A program made the translations under genes and the position numbers. Under the pieces are notes generated by a model, which did not search any database, was not told the DNA's origin, and saw only the letters and a list, made by a program, of their open reading frames with translations. Of a stretch of 6,841 nt of DNA, positions 1 to 6,398 are shown in pieces; position 1 is the stretch's first letter, and each line of letters starts with the position of its first letter. The stretch lies in contig JABMMY010000351.1 of the NCBI GenBank assembly GCA_013205415.1, forward strand, positions 1-6,841. Direction: 5' to 3'. Source of the DNA: Deltaproteobacteria bacterium (GTDB taxonomy: Bacteria > Bdellovibrionota > FAC87 > UBA2466).

Positions 1-115
1 ACAATGGCCACTGCACCCATTTCACAGAAACATCTGGATCCAGACTCTCCTCAGGAATCAACTGTTCCAGATCCCGATTTTCCCCAGTGACTAAGATATT
101 TATAGTTTTAGACAT
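1..115 (-). CDS. hemD: Probable uroporphyrinogen-III synthase, N-terminal fragment (cut by window edge)
   Basis: Only the first 38 codons are present. The peptide opens MSKTINILVTGENRDLEQLI, a short hydrophobic beta strand (NILVT) that resembles the N-terminal 'ILVTR' strand of HemD proteins, although the usual Arg is replaced by Gly. HemD closes and inverts ring D of hydroxymethylbilane to give uroporphyrinogen III in the cytoplasm. The start ATG (113-115) lies inside the end of hemC, overlapping it by 8 bases in another frame, and has an AAAGGA ribosome binding site seven bases upstream. The hemA-hemC-hemD order is common in bacteria, and most of the assignment rests on it. HemD is poorly conserved in sequence, so the fragment alone does not prove the function. 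A different gene downstream of hemC remains possible. Confidence 0.6.
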   Translation of the reverse strand, partial: MSKTINILVTGENRDLEQLIPEESLDPDVSVKWVQWPL

Positions 116-1040
116 TTAAAATTCCTTTGGCTTTTTGAACGATACTATCGACGAGAGTCTCCTCGTCCTGACTAGAAATGTCAAAGTGGTGAAAACCAAC
201 CCATTCTTTATTCACAGACTTTCGGTCCTTAAGGACACCGATAAAAACTTTTGTTTTGAGAAGTTTACCCTCTTTATAGCAACGGACTCCAAGCGGTAAC
301 GTACACCCACCAAATAACCCTTTAAGAACTCTTCTCTCAATTCTAGTTTCTGTTTCACTAGTGAGATCGTGAAGCTTTTGTAATCCTATTTTAAGTTCCT
401 CTGAAGCATCATCTCTAATTTCAATCGCAAGAGCACCCTGTCCCGGAGCCGGGGGAAACTCTCGTTCTGCAAGCTTTAAAACGTGAAGACCCTCTAGATT
501 TAGTTTGAGTCGGAGAAGGCCAGCAGCGGCTAAAACGGTAGCCTCTACCCTTTTTTCTCGAACCGCAGTCACTCTAGTAGGAACATTCCCTCGAATCGCT
601 ACTACCTGTAAGTCTGCACGCACCTCAAGAAGCTGGGCCTCTCGACGTAAAGAACTACTCCCTACTCTAGCCCCCTTTTTTAGGAACAGGGGCTGCTGAG
701 CATCAAAGGCATCAAAATGAATGAGTAGCCAGTCTTCGGTGGATACCCTGGCGGTGATAGCTCCGATTAAAAGAGATTTAGGTAGGTCGGTAGGAAGGTC
801 TTTAAGAGAGTGGACGGCAAGATCGATTCGGTCTTCTAAGAGGGCCACCTCCAATTGTTTTGTAAAAAGACCTGGGGTTGCATTTTCAAATTCATAAAGA
901 GCATCTTTGTGATTCTTATCCCCTTCACTATCAATAAACACTAATTCGCATTCCAATCCCGCTTTTTTTAACTCCTCTAACACTTGAGTGGATTGAGTTT
1001 TTGCTAATTCACTTCTTCGAGTTCCTAGACGGTACTTCAC
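108..1040 (-). CDS. hemC: Hydroxymethylbilane synthase (porphobilinogen deaminase)
   Basis: This 310-residue cytoplasmic enzyme joins four porphobilinogen molecules into hydroxymethylbilane, and its length is normal for the family. Motifs appear in the expected order: RLGTRRSELA at 4-13, DLAVHSLKDLPT at 73-84 with the catalytic Asp at about 81, VGSSSLRREAQ at 126-136 with paired substrate-binding arginines, AIRGNVPTR at 148-156, PPAPGQGALAIE at 196-207, and LFGGCTLPLGV at 242-252. In the last motif Cys246 is the expected attachment site of the dipyrromethane cofactor. All recognisable key residues are present, so the enzyme should be active. The start is a GTG at 1038-1040 that overlaps the hemA TGA stop as GTGA. 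No good Shine-Dalgarno sequence precedes it, so translation probably depends on coupling to hemA. The next gene starts within its last codons. Confidence 0.97.
   Translation of the reverse strand: MKYRLGTRRSELAKTQSTQVLEELKKAGLECELVFIDSEGDKNHKDALYEFENATPGLFTKQLEVALLEDRIDLAVHSLKDLPTDLPKSLLIGAITARVSTEDWLLIHFDAFDAQQPLFLKKGARVGSSSLRREAQLLEVRADLQVVAIRGNVPTRVTAVREKRVEATVLAAAGLLRLKLNLEGLHVLKLAEREFPPAPGQGALAIEIRDDASEELKIGLQKLHDLTSETETRIERRVLKGLFGGCTLPLGVRCYKEGKLLKTKVFIGVLKDRKSVNKEWVGFHHFDISSQDEETLVDSIVQKAKGILNV
123..128 (-). promoter_or_regulatory. Ribosome binding site for the gene after hemC
   Basis: AAAGGA on the minus strand lies seven bases before the ATG at 113-115, inside the last codons of hemC. 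It supports this ATG as a real start and suggests re-initiation or coupled translation of the two overlapping genes. Confidence 0.5.
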
Positions 1041-2257
1041 AAAGCACTTAATAAATCTGTATCGTCATCGGTAATTTTCCGTAAGATTTCCCTTAGGTGT
1101 TCTCTTGATAAATGTATATTTTTCTTCACCAATTTTTCAGTAATCTTTTTAATCCGAGATCGATATTCCTCTGGAAGTTCTTTTTCAATTAGAAGTAAGG
1201 TCAGTTCTAGCTCTTTTAAAAATTCAGGTTCAATAGAATTAAACTGCCGAATGATCGGCTTTTCTTTTTGGTCTAAACAATACAACTTCATCGCATCTTC
1301 AATCATCTTTTCAGCCTCAGAAACGCCGACAGCTCTCTCTAGACTATTACTTTTAGCCTCCTCCATGAGATCTTCGATATGAATAATACGAACTTTTTGA
1401 AGCACAAATCGCTCGACATCTGGCGGTTCCGCAAAATCGAACACCAGTTTTTTTCCAGCATTTAATTTCTCAAAAAAACCTTTACCAAATAGGGGCTCGA
1501 TACTAGCGGTCGAGGTAAATAGATGAGAAAATGAGGTATTACCTGTTAAGAACTCCGATAAGGACTGTAGTTCCAATCCCTGAAATTCGGAATAATCTTT
1601 TAAAAGATCCACAGAACGGTTCACCCACACTACCGGACATTGGGCTCTATTTTTCTTTAACCATTGAAGGACCATTAAACTGATAGGACTTCGACCTACG
1701 ACCACAGCCTTTTCTAAGGGGTACTCAGACTCCATCGATTCTAAATATTTCAGACCTAGTGAGGCCACCGAAACCGGTTTTTCCGCAATTGCGGTTTCAG
1801 TTCTGATTCGCTTGGCCGTTTCAAAGGCCAGGTTAAAACATTGCTCGGTGTGCTTATCGATTGGCAGATTACATTCTTTATTAAATGAAAGGGCACTTTT
1901 CAACTGCCCTAAAATTTGAGGCTCTCCAATAACCATCGACTCTAGAGAGGCGGCAACTCTCATTAAATGCCTCAAAGCAGATTTACCTTCAAAGTGGTAA
2001 CCTCTATAGTAATCATCTTCGGTCAAACCAAACTCTTTTAAAACTAAAAGCCACAGGGCTCGCGTATCACAAAAATAATCTTCTGCCGTGGTATAAAACT
2101 CAACTCGATTACAGGTCCATAGGTAAACCATATCCTGAAAACCAAGCCCCAGAATATTTTCCAGTTTGCCCTGTCGTTCAGGCAAAGCGATGGCTAGCCG
2201 TTTTCTCATTTCGGCCGAGCTTCTTCTAAAGTCTGTTCCCCACAGGTGAATCTTCAT
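1037..2257 (-). CDS. hemA: Glutamyl-tRNA reductase, divergent
   Basis: This enzyme reduces glutamyl-tRNA(Glu) with NADPH to glutamate-1-semialdehyde, the first step of C5-pathway tetrapyrrole synthesis. At 406 residues it has normal length. The catalytic domain is clear: WTCNRVEFY at 47-55 with the nucleophilic Cys49, then HLMRVAASLESMVIGEPQIL at 97-116, then AKRIRTET at 148-155. The rest is degenerate. The N-terminal NHKTAPV-type motif is replaced by TDFRRSSAEM (8-17), the usual GAGxMG-like NADPH loop reads VVVGRSPIS (185-193), and the usual DIAVPRD motif reads DFAEPPD (274-280). The STAS segment at 249-252 is kept, and a helical C-terminal region (about 315-395) fits the dimerisation domain. 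The gene is first in the hemA-hemC operon and ends in a GTGA overlap. The ATG at 2255-2257 has no Shine-Dalgarno sequence, but a TATAAT lies just upstream. Confidence 0.93.
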   Translation of the reverse strand: MKIHLWGTDFRRSSAEMRKRLAIALPERQGKLENILGLGFQDMVYLWTCNRVEFYTTAEDYFCDTRALWLLVLKEFGLTEDDYYRGYHFEGKSALRHLMRVAASLESMVIGEPQILGQLKSALSFNKECNLPIDKHTEQCFNLAFETAKRIRTETAIAEKPVSVASLGLKYLESMESEYPLEKAVVVGRSPISLMVLQWLKKNRAQCPVVWVNRSVDLLKDYSEFQGLELQSLSEFLTGNTSFSHLFTSTASIEPLFGKGFFEKLNAGKKLVFDFAEPPDVERFVLQKVRIIHIEDLMEEAKSNSLERAVGVSEAEKMIEDAMKLYCLDQKEKPIIRQFNSIEPEFLKELELTLLLIEKELPEEYRSRIKKITEKLVKKNIHLSREHLREILRKITDDDTDLLSAL

Positions 2258-2265
2258 AATGGTTT

Positions 2266-2271
2266 ATTATA
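2266..2271 (-). promoter_or_regulatory. Candidate -10 box for hemA
   Basis: A perfect TATAAT on the minus strand ends eight bases before the hemA ATG, so a transcript from it would begin at or next to the start codon. No matching -35 hexamer is found 16-18 bases further upstream. This region is AT-rich, so the box could be chance. Confidence 0.3.
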
Positions 2272-2292
2272 TAGGCTTTTATACCCCTTATT

Positions 2293-2309
2293 TGTCACAC
2301 TCATGTCAC
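2293..2309 (-). repeat. Two direct GTGACA hexamers, 11 bases apart, upstream of hemA
   Basis: GTGACA occurs on the minus strand at 2304-2309 and again at 2293-2298. The centre-to-centre distance is 11 bases, close to one helical turn. The pair sits about 36-52 bases upstream of the hemA start, a plausible place for a regulator that contacts one face of the DNA. No known regulator is recognised from it. Confidence 0.3.
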
Positions 2310-2321
2310 GAAATAGGGCCT

Positions 2322-2350
2322 TTGTCCTCTTGAAAAAAAACACCTAGATT
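2322..2350 (+). promoter_or_regulatory. Candidate promoter for the secreted-protein / sua5 pair
   Basis: TTGTCC at 2322-2327 and TAGATT at 2345-2350 each match four of six consensus positions, with a 17-base spacer that contains an eight-A run. Transcription would start near 2357 and leave a leader of about 110 bases. The short perfect palindrome CTAACAGTTAG (2355-2365) covers the predicted start point. The hexamers are weak, so this is only a candidate. Confidence 0.3.
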
Positions 2351-2354
2351 TTGT

Positions 2355-2365
2355 CTAACAGTTAG
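2355..2365. repeat. Perfect 11-base palindrome CTAACAGTTAG
   Basis: Five-base arms CTAAC and GTTAG flank a single A. The palindrome overlaps the transcription start predicted from the candidate promoter at 2322-2350, where an operator could sit. It is short enough to arise by chance. Confidence 0.25.
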
Positions 2366-2455
2366 GCGATTAAATCATACCTGGCCCGCCAAGAAAAATA
2401 AAAAACAACTGGTCTTCCTCGAGCAGGTGGCGTAAATGTTTCTTAGATAGTTTAC

Positions 2456-2461
2456 AAGGAG
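2456..2461 (+). promoter_or_regulatory. Strong ribosome binding site
   Basis: AAGGAG with a five-base spacer precedes the ATG at 2467. It fixes the start of the secreted-protein gene and is the best Shine-Dalgarno sequence in the window. Confidence 0.75.
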
Positions 2462-2466
2462 TTACT

Positions 2467-2976
2467 ATGAAATTAGGTGCCTTTCTTTTAGTGTTTTTTA
2501 CCTTGAGCGTTTTGGGTTCTGAGATTGCTGTAAAAGGAAGGGATTATACCTTCTCTTGTGGTTATTTCACCTCGATTCAAGGGGATCTCTCGGTCACTTT
2601 TACAGACACAACTCTACCCTGGGGTACTACAGTAAGTTTAATCGCAGGATGGGAAGGCCGTGAAGGTTTTCCAGAAAAAAGATTCGCATGGAAAGAAAGA
2701 GCTGAGATTCTAGCTAAATCGACAGCCCCCTTTAGCTGGACTGCAGATCTCACTAAGGTTCTTCACGAGAGATCTAAGGCTGAATTAAAGGACACACTTA
2801 ATTTTGTAATAAAAGTGACCGCTCCAGGCCGTGCACCTGAATATATTAATGGAGGTAGCGCTTGGGGTTACTATCGAGCTCGCTTGATTACCAACGGTCC
2901 CGGACGGTGTGTGAATAATATTAATGATCTTCCAGATTATCGCACCTTAGTCTTGGAAACGATCGAAAAAGATTAG
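2467..2976 (+). CDS. Small secreted protein of unknown function
   Basis: I do not recognise this 169-residue protein. It opens with a clear Sec signal peptide: Lys2, a hydrophobic core at about 4-16 (GAFLLVFFTLSVL), and a likely signal peptidase I cut near Gly17 or Ser18. There is no lipobox cysteine. The mature part (about 150 residues) has beta-rich alternation such as GDLSVTFTD at 39-47 and TVSLIAGWEG at 55-64, and is rich in Trp, Tyr and Gly. It has exactly two cysteines, Cys31 and Cys148, near its two ends, so one disulfide in the periplasm or outside the cell is plausible. No transmembrane segment follows the signal. The gene lies 10 bases before the Sua5 gene on the same strand, so the two are probably co-transcribed, although no functional link is obvious. 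Codon pattern and start signal look like those of a real, expressed gene. Confidence 0.8.
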   Translation: MKLGAFLLVFFTLSVLGSEIAVKGRDYTFSCGYFTSIQGDLSVTFTDTTLPWGTTVSLIAGWEGREGFPEKRFAWKERAEILAKSTAPFSWTADLTKVLHERSKAELKDTLNFVIKVTAPGRAPEYINGGSAWGYYRARLITNGPGRCVNNINDLPDYRTLVLETIEKD

Positions 2977-2986
2977 TAAGCTACCC

Positions 2987-4111
2987 GTGTCGCTCACACC
3001 CATTCGTTCCAAAACAAAAATTCTTAATCCCACTCCTGAAGGAATTAAGATTGCAGTACAAACCCTGTCGGCAGGCGGTGTTATTGGAATACCCACCGAG
3101 ACCGTTTATGGTCTAGCAGGAAATGCGCTGAATGATGAGGCTGTTGCCAAAATATTTTTTACTAAGAGTCGTCCCTCGTTTGATCCTTTGATTGTTCATG
3201 TCTCAAGCGATCTCAATAGTTCTAAAAAATTGGCAAAGGCTGAAATTATAGACATCAAACAAATGACACGGCTTCAGATAGCTACCTGCGATAAATTAAT
3301 CACAAATTTTTGGCCAGGTCCTTTAACTATTATCTTCCCAAAGCATTCCAACATTTCTGACCTTGTGACTAGTTCTTTATCTACTGTAGGAATTAGGTCT
3401 CCTGCTCATCCAGTGGCACAGGAGCTATTAAAGCAAAGTGGTCTTCCCCTAGCAGCCCCTAGCGCCAATATTTTCGGAAGAATTAGTCCCACCAAATCGG
3501 AACATGTCCTTTCTGAGTTAGGAGAACATCTCGATTACTGTCTGGAAGGTGGTGAATGTTCGGTAGGATTGGAGTCTACTATTTGCTCTGTAAATCACGG
3601 TGGAGAGGTCTCCATACTGAGGCCTGGCGGAGTGGCCGCTGAGGCTTTATCAGGGTTTTTAGGCGACGCCTTCATGGGAATCGATACCTCCTTAGGCTTG
3701 CCGGCCATTGCCGGGCATGTGCCGATGGCACCAGGACTACTCGAGTCTCACTATGCCCCTAAAAAACCCATGCTAAGACTGCCCCAAAACATGACCGATA
3801 TTTCTGCTGAATCTATTTCAACCTTAGTTGCCGACTCCCTTCTCAAGGTTCAAAAAGTATCGGTGTTATCAACCTATCTTTTGAATGCCAACACTCATGC
3901 TAAGTTTTTCAGTTTATTTACAGAGGTAGACTTTCACTTTTTGGCCGAAGATGAAAATGACAGTTTAACAGGAGCGCATATTTTATTTTCAAAAATGAGA
4001 GAGCTAGATGCTAATCGGGCAACACTCATCTTGTGTGAACTTCCTACCTCTTCCAAGGGATTGTGGCCCGCCATTCGTGATCGACTGACACGAGCCAGCA
4101 AACAAGCCTGA
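2987..4111 (+). CDS. tsaC: Threonylcarbamoyl-AMP synthase, long Sua5 type (YrdC domain plus Sua5 domain)
   Basis: This cytoplasmic enzyme makes threonylcarbamoyl-AMP from threonine, bicarbonate and ATP. The TsaB/D/E proteins use the product for the t6A37 modification of ANN-decoding tRNAs. The YrdC domain spans about 15-215: GGVIGIPTETVYGLAGNA at 30-47, the KSR nucleotide-binding motif at 60-62 followed by PSFDPLIVHV, FWPGPLTI at 108-115, PLAAPSAN at 154-161, VGLESTI at 193-199, and ILRPGG at 210-215. A linker with APGLLESHYAPKKP (248-261) leads to the Sua5 domain, which ends in GLWPAIRDRLTRA (358-370). At 374 residues it is the long form, unlike the roughly 190-residue E. coli TsaC. The start is taken as the GTG at 2987, which gives a normal N-terminal helix before the first YrdC strand. 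No convincing Shine-Dalgarno sequence precedes it, and the upstream stop codon is only 10 bases away. Confidence 0.95.
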   Translation: MSLTPIRSKTKILNPTPEGIKIAVQTLSAGGVIGIPTETVYGLAGNALNDEAVAKIFFTKSRPSFDPLIVHVSSDLNSSKKLAKAEIIDIKQMTRLQIATCDKLITNFWPGPLTIIFPKHSNISDLVTSSLSTVGIRSPAHPVAQELLKQSGLPLAAPSANIFGRISPTKSEHVLSELGEHLDYCLEGGECSVGLESTICSVNHGGEVSILRPGGVAAEALSGFLGDAFMGIDTSLGLPAIAGHVPMAPGLLESHYAPKKPMLRLPQNMTDISAESISTLVADSLLKVQKVSVLSTYLLNANTHAKFFSLFTEVDFHFLAEDENDSLTGAHILFSKMRELDANRATLILCELPTSSKGLWPAIRDRLTRASKQA

Positions 4112-4119
4112 TTTCATCC

Positions 4120-5313
4120 TTACTTTGCTGCGGGTAGACCTTTATCTTTTTTAAGTTTTGCGTACCAATTTTTCCAACTAGTAGAATCTGTGACAGGAAA
4201 TTCTTTTCCCGATATTTTTTTCAAGGTGTTATGTGCCACCTCTTTTTGATCTGGAATTTTGGTTTCCAACAGTAATAGTAAATTGGGAACTGCATTTTTC
4301 AAAATCTCGTCTCTGGCAGAGCTCGAATTTAATGAAAGTAGGTAAACTATAAATACCGCTTTAGACCGGTCGGATGCTTTGGGATAATTTAATGCAGGTA
4401 TTATAGGCTTTATCGGAATTACAAATTCTGGATGAAACTCAGCAATTTCTCCCAGAACTCTCAGAGAATTATTTCTAACGATTGCATCAGGATCTCTAAT
4501 TTTTTCGATAAGGGGTGGAATTACTTTTTTCCCATCCATTAAATAGGGTAATAAATAAGCAGATGCAGAACGGTACTCTGGCCGCTTATCTTTAGCTAAA
4601 ATCTCAAGTAATTTTTCATAGTTCTTCTTAACCCCTTCAGAAAAAATAGCTGCATACTTTTGTAAAGAGGGATGCTCATGGCCAAAGGGACAATGCAAGG
4701 ATTGGCACCTCTGTCCTTCTGGAGAGAGTTGTCCCGATTCGATTAGGTCCAAAGCTTTATTCTCATAATCTAACCAAGAATGAATAAGAGAGTCTGGATC
4801 GGGAAACTGCCCAGTGGGCTCAGAAATAAAATTAATACGATCTTCAAGATCGGCTTTTTCAACTACATCTAAAACAATATGAACAGAAATATTTTCAGGT
4901 TCAAAAAACTGAACCACGCTAAATTCAGCCAAGGGAAAGTTAAATTTTTTCTGTATTTTATCTACCAGTTTTTTTTCTAGCTCAATACTATTAGGATCAT
5001 TCGCGAGACCTTTTTGGATCCATATTTCAAAATCTTTTCCCAATAATTCTTTTAATATCACCTCATTTAGTTTTTTAGTTCCATAGACACCCACCGAACC
5101 TAACTGAGGTTTTTGCAGTTTGGCCTCTTCGGATCCTAAAATCGGCTCAGGTTCTTTACCGCTCTTTGCTTTCAACCGTTCGGTGACAGCTGTAAAGTCA
5201 TTTGCCTTTATTTTAGAGGGCTTTTTATTCAGGGGAACGGTATCACTTGCAGACCAGGCAGATAAGGACAGGAAATAAAAAACATATAAATATTTTGATA
5301 CCATAGTTTTCAT
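4120..5313 (-). CDS. Exported HEAT-repeat protein with POTRA-like N-terminal region
   Basis: This is a 397-residue envelope protein without a recognised name. A Sec signal peptide covers about 1-22 (hydrophobic VSKYLYVFYFLSLSAWSA, cut near SA|SD). A charged linker follows to about 68. Residues 70-155 read like a POTRA or FtsQ-type domain: a strand VGVYGTKKL, a helix, KKFNFPLAEFSVV (122-134), then SVHIVLDVVEKAD (143-155). A Cys/His cluster lies at 203-214 (C203, H207, C208, H212, H214; text CQSLHCPFGHEHP). From about 230 to 370 there are paired amphipathic helices typical of HEAT repeats, for example PLIEKIRDPDAIVRNNSLRV (267-286), ending in SWKNWYAKL (379-387), a tail often seen after bacterial HEAT arrays. 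A role as a periplasmic scaffold is inference. ATG 5311-5313 is used; Met4 (5302-5304) is an alternative. Neither has a Shine-Dalgarno sequence. The stop lies eight bases from the end of sua5, in convergent orientation. Confidence 0.85.
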   Translation of the reverse strand: MKTMVSKYLYVFYFLSLSAWSASDTVPLNKKPSKIKANDFTAVTERLKAKSGKEPEPILGSEEAKLQKPQLGSVGVYGTKKLNEVILKELLGKDFEIWIQKGLANDPNSIELEKKLVDKIQKKFNFPLAEFSVVQFFEPENISVHIVLDVVEKADLEDRINFISEPTGQFPDPDSLIHSWLDYENKALDLIESGQLSPEGQRCQSLHCPFGHEHPSLQKYAAIFSEGVKKNYEKLLEILAKDKRPEYRSASAYLLPYLMDGKKVIPPLIEKIRDPDAIVRNNSLRVLGEIAEFHPEFVIPIKPIIPALNYPKASDRSKAVFIVYLLSLNSSSARDEILKNAVPNLLLLLETKIPDQKEVAHNTLKKISGKEFPVTDSTSWKNWYAKLKKDKGLPAAK

Positions 5314-5324
5314 AATGAAACTAT
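5303..5324. repeat. Inverted repeat spanning the start codon of the HEAT-repeat gene
   Basis: ATAGTTTTCAT (5303-5313) and ATGAAACTAT (5315-5324) are complementary apart from one bulged T, with their centre at the start codon. In the mRNA this would sequester the AUG, although the innermost pairs cannot form because the loop would be too tight. As DNA it could be an operator, because the candidate -10 box TACAAT at 5323-5328 overlaps it. Confidence 0.35.
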
Positions 5325-5328
5325 TGTA
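5323..5328 (-). promoter_or_regulatory. Candidate -10 box for the HEAT-repeat gene
   Basis: TACAAT on the minus strand ends nine bases before the ATG at 5311-5313. There is no matching -35 hexamer at normal spacing. The gene may instead be read from the barrel gene upstream, whose stop is only 58 bases away. Confidence 0.2.
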
Positions 5329-5371
5329 TCAAAATTTTATTTTTTTAGCGTTGGAAACAAAAAGAATACTA

Positions 5372-6334
5372 TTAAAGATTAATGCCCCACACCAACTGGA
5401 CTACACCCTGTCTTATTCCAGTGGAGAGATCGAATCCGTTTCCTAAAGAGGAGATACAATTGTCCGTATAATATGAAATTCCTACGGTGTGAACCGGATT
5501 GATGTCGTAATCTAGTTCAGGCCAAAAACTTAAAGACTTTTTCCATTTATTAGAATTGGCCGCTCCTGCAAACTGACGATTATTAGTCACTTGATAAACA
5601 ATAGGTAACGAAAAGGTAAAGTTAGCTGCAGGGTGAAATTCATTATTTAAAATAAATTGCTGCTCGAAAGCGGGATTGGCAGTGCCGACCCCAGTAGAAT
5701 TGATCATACCAGCTTTAGAGTAGCCATGAAGTATGGGGGCATAGCTAAGATCGGTTTTAAAATAATCATTCAATTTAAAAGCAATATTTAACCTATTTAA
5801 AAAACTAGTGTAATGGCCCGCCTTATATTTACTCGATGTGGTGGGAGCAAAAACTCTTAATTGATAAGCTGCAGACCAATGCTTGTCTTCACTCTGCCAA
5901 ATGTTTGATGCTTTAAAATGAAAGAAACCATCATTAGGGATTAGCCCGACTCCCGATGTAGAAACTAAGTTGCTTTTAAGGTTATTAGAATACCATTGAA
6001 CATATCCCATTTTCATTGTGGGGTTTAATTTATATCCCACTTCAGCTGTGTTCTCTGCGTGAAACTCCCCTTGATTAGAAATATAGGAGGGACGAAACTC
6101 TAAATAACCATAAAGGGACTCTAAGCCTGAAGGGCTGATAGAGGCGGCAGAAGCAAGATTTGTTGATGTTTTAAGTTTGACGGCATTGGTTCGAAGAGTA
6201 GAAACGGCAACAGTTTTACCTTTAGTAGCTACCTTTTGTTCTATCGAGGTAGAAGCAGATTTAGATTCTGCCATCGCCAAGATAGGCACCGATGCTAGAA
6301 TCACTACTGCAGCTAGAAAACTCTGTTTTGTCAC
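5372..6334 (-). CDS. Probable outer-membrane beta-barrel protein, function unknown
   Basis: I do not recognise the exact family. Read from the GTG at 6332-6334 the protein has 320 residues. A textbook Sec signal peptide (TKQ, then SFLAAVVILASVPILA) ends at AMA|ES after residue 22. A Ser/Thr/Ala/Lys-rich linker runs to about 69. From about 70 to the end the sequence is made of alternating polar and aromatic or hydrophobic residues in amphipathic strands (GLESLYGYLEFRPSY, HWSAAYQLRVFAP, FTFSLPIVYQV, HTVGISYY, GVVQLVWGINL), separated by turns rich in Asn, Gly and Ser. This is the pattern of an outer-membrane barrel, although the last residue is Leu and not the usual Phe. The GTG is preferred because AGGGGG lies four bases upstream. 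The in-frame ATG at 6356-6358 has no ribosome binding site and would put eight extra residues before the signal peptide. The HEAT-repeat gene follows 58 bases downstream. Confidence 0.8.
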   Translation of the reverse strand: MTKQSFLAAVVILASVPILAMAESKSASTSIEQKVATKGKTVAVSTLRTNAVKLKTSTNLASAASISPSGLESLYGYLEFRPSYISNQGEFHAENTAEVGYKLNPTMKMGYVQWYSNNLKSNLVSTSGVGLIPNDGFFHFKASNIWQSEDKHWSAAYQLRVFAPTTSSKYKAGHYTSFLNRLNIAFKLNDYFKTDLSYAPILHGYSKAGMINSTGVGTANPAFEQQFILNNEFHPAANFTFSLPIVYQVTNNRQFAGAANSNKWKKSLSFWPELDYDINPVHTVGISYYTDNCISSLGNGFDLSTGIRQGVVQLVWGINL

Positions 6335-6338
6335 GAAT

Positions 6339-6344
6339 CCCCCT
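6339..6344 (-). promoter_or_regulatory. Ribosome binding site that decides the barrel-gene start
   Basis: AGGGGG on the minus strand, four bases before the GTG at 6332-6334, can pair with the anti-Shine-Dalgarno. It favours this GTG over the ATG at 6356-6358, which has no such element upstream. Confidence 0.55.
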
Positions 6345-6374
6345 GAAATTATTAGCATCCGACTAAAATAGTTC

Positions 6375-6398
6375 TTTAAGGTTCTTAGAAACCTTAAA
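6375..6398 (-). repeat. Perfect 9-base-pair hairpin in the barrel-gene leader
   Basis: TTTAAGGTT (6375-6383) and AACCTTAAA (6390-6398) form a perfect stem around a six-base loop. On the minus strand it ends about 40 bases before the GTG start. Its outer arm shares 6394-6398 with the neighbouring hairpin, so the two compete. No T-run directly follows on either strand, so it is not a standard terminator. Confidence 0.6.

Noticed and set aside
505..699. 64-codon open frame on the plus strand
   Set aside because: It lies wholly opposite the well-conserved hemC gene, has an arginine- and serine-rich composition typical of an antisense shadow, and has no ribosome binding site.
4096..4130. CAGCAAA (4096-4102) and TTTGCTG (4124-4130) as a bidirectional terminator between the convergent genes
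   Set aside because: The stem has only seven AT-rich pairs, a 21-base loop and no T-run on either side, and it falls mostly inside the coding ends. It may be chance.
6335..6358. ATG at 6356-6358 as the barrel-gene start
   Set aside because: It has no ribosome binding site, and it would place eight residues before an otherwise complete signal peptide. The GTG at 6332-6334 has AGGGGG at good spacing.
6177..6371. 64-codon open frame on the plus strand
   Set aside because: It is antisense to the signal peptide and linker of the barrel gene and crosses its ribosome binding site. It shows no recognisable protein features.
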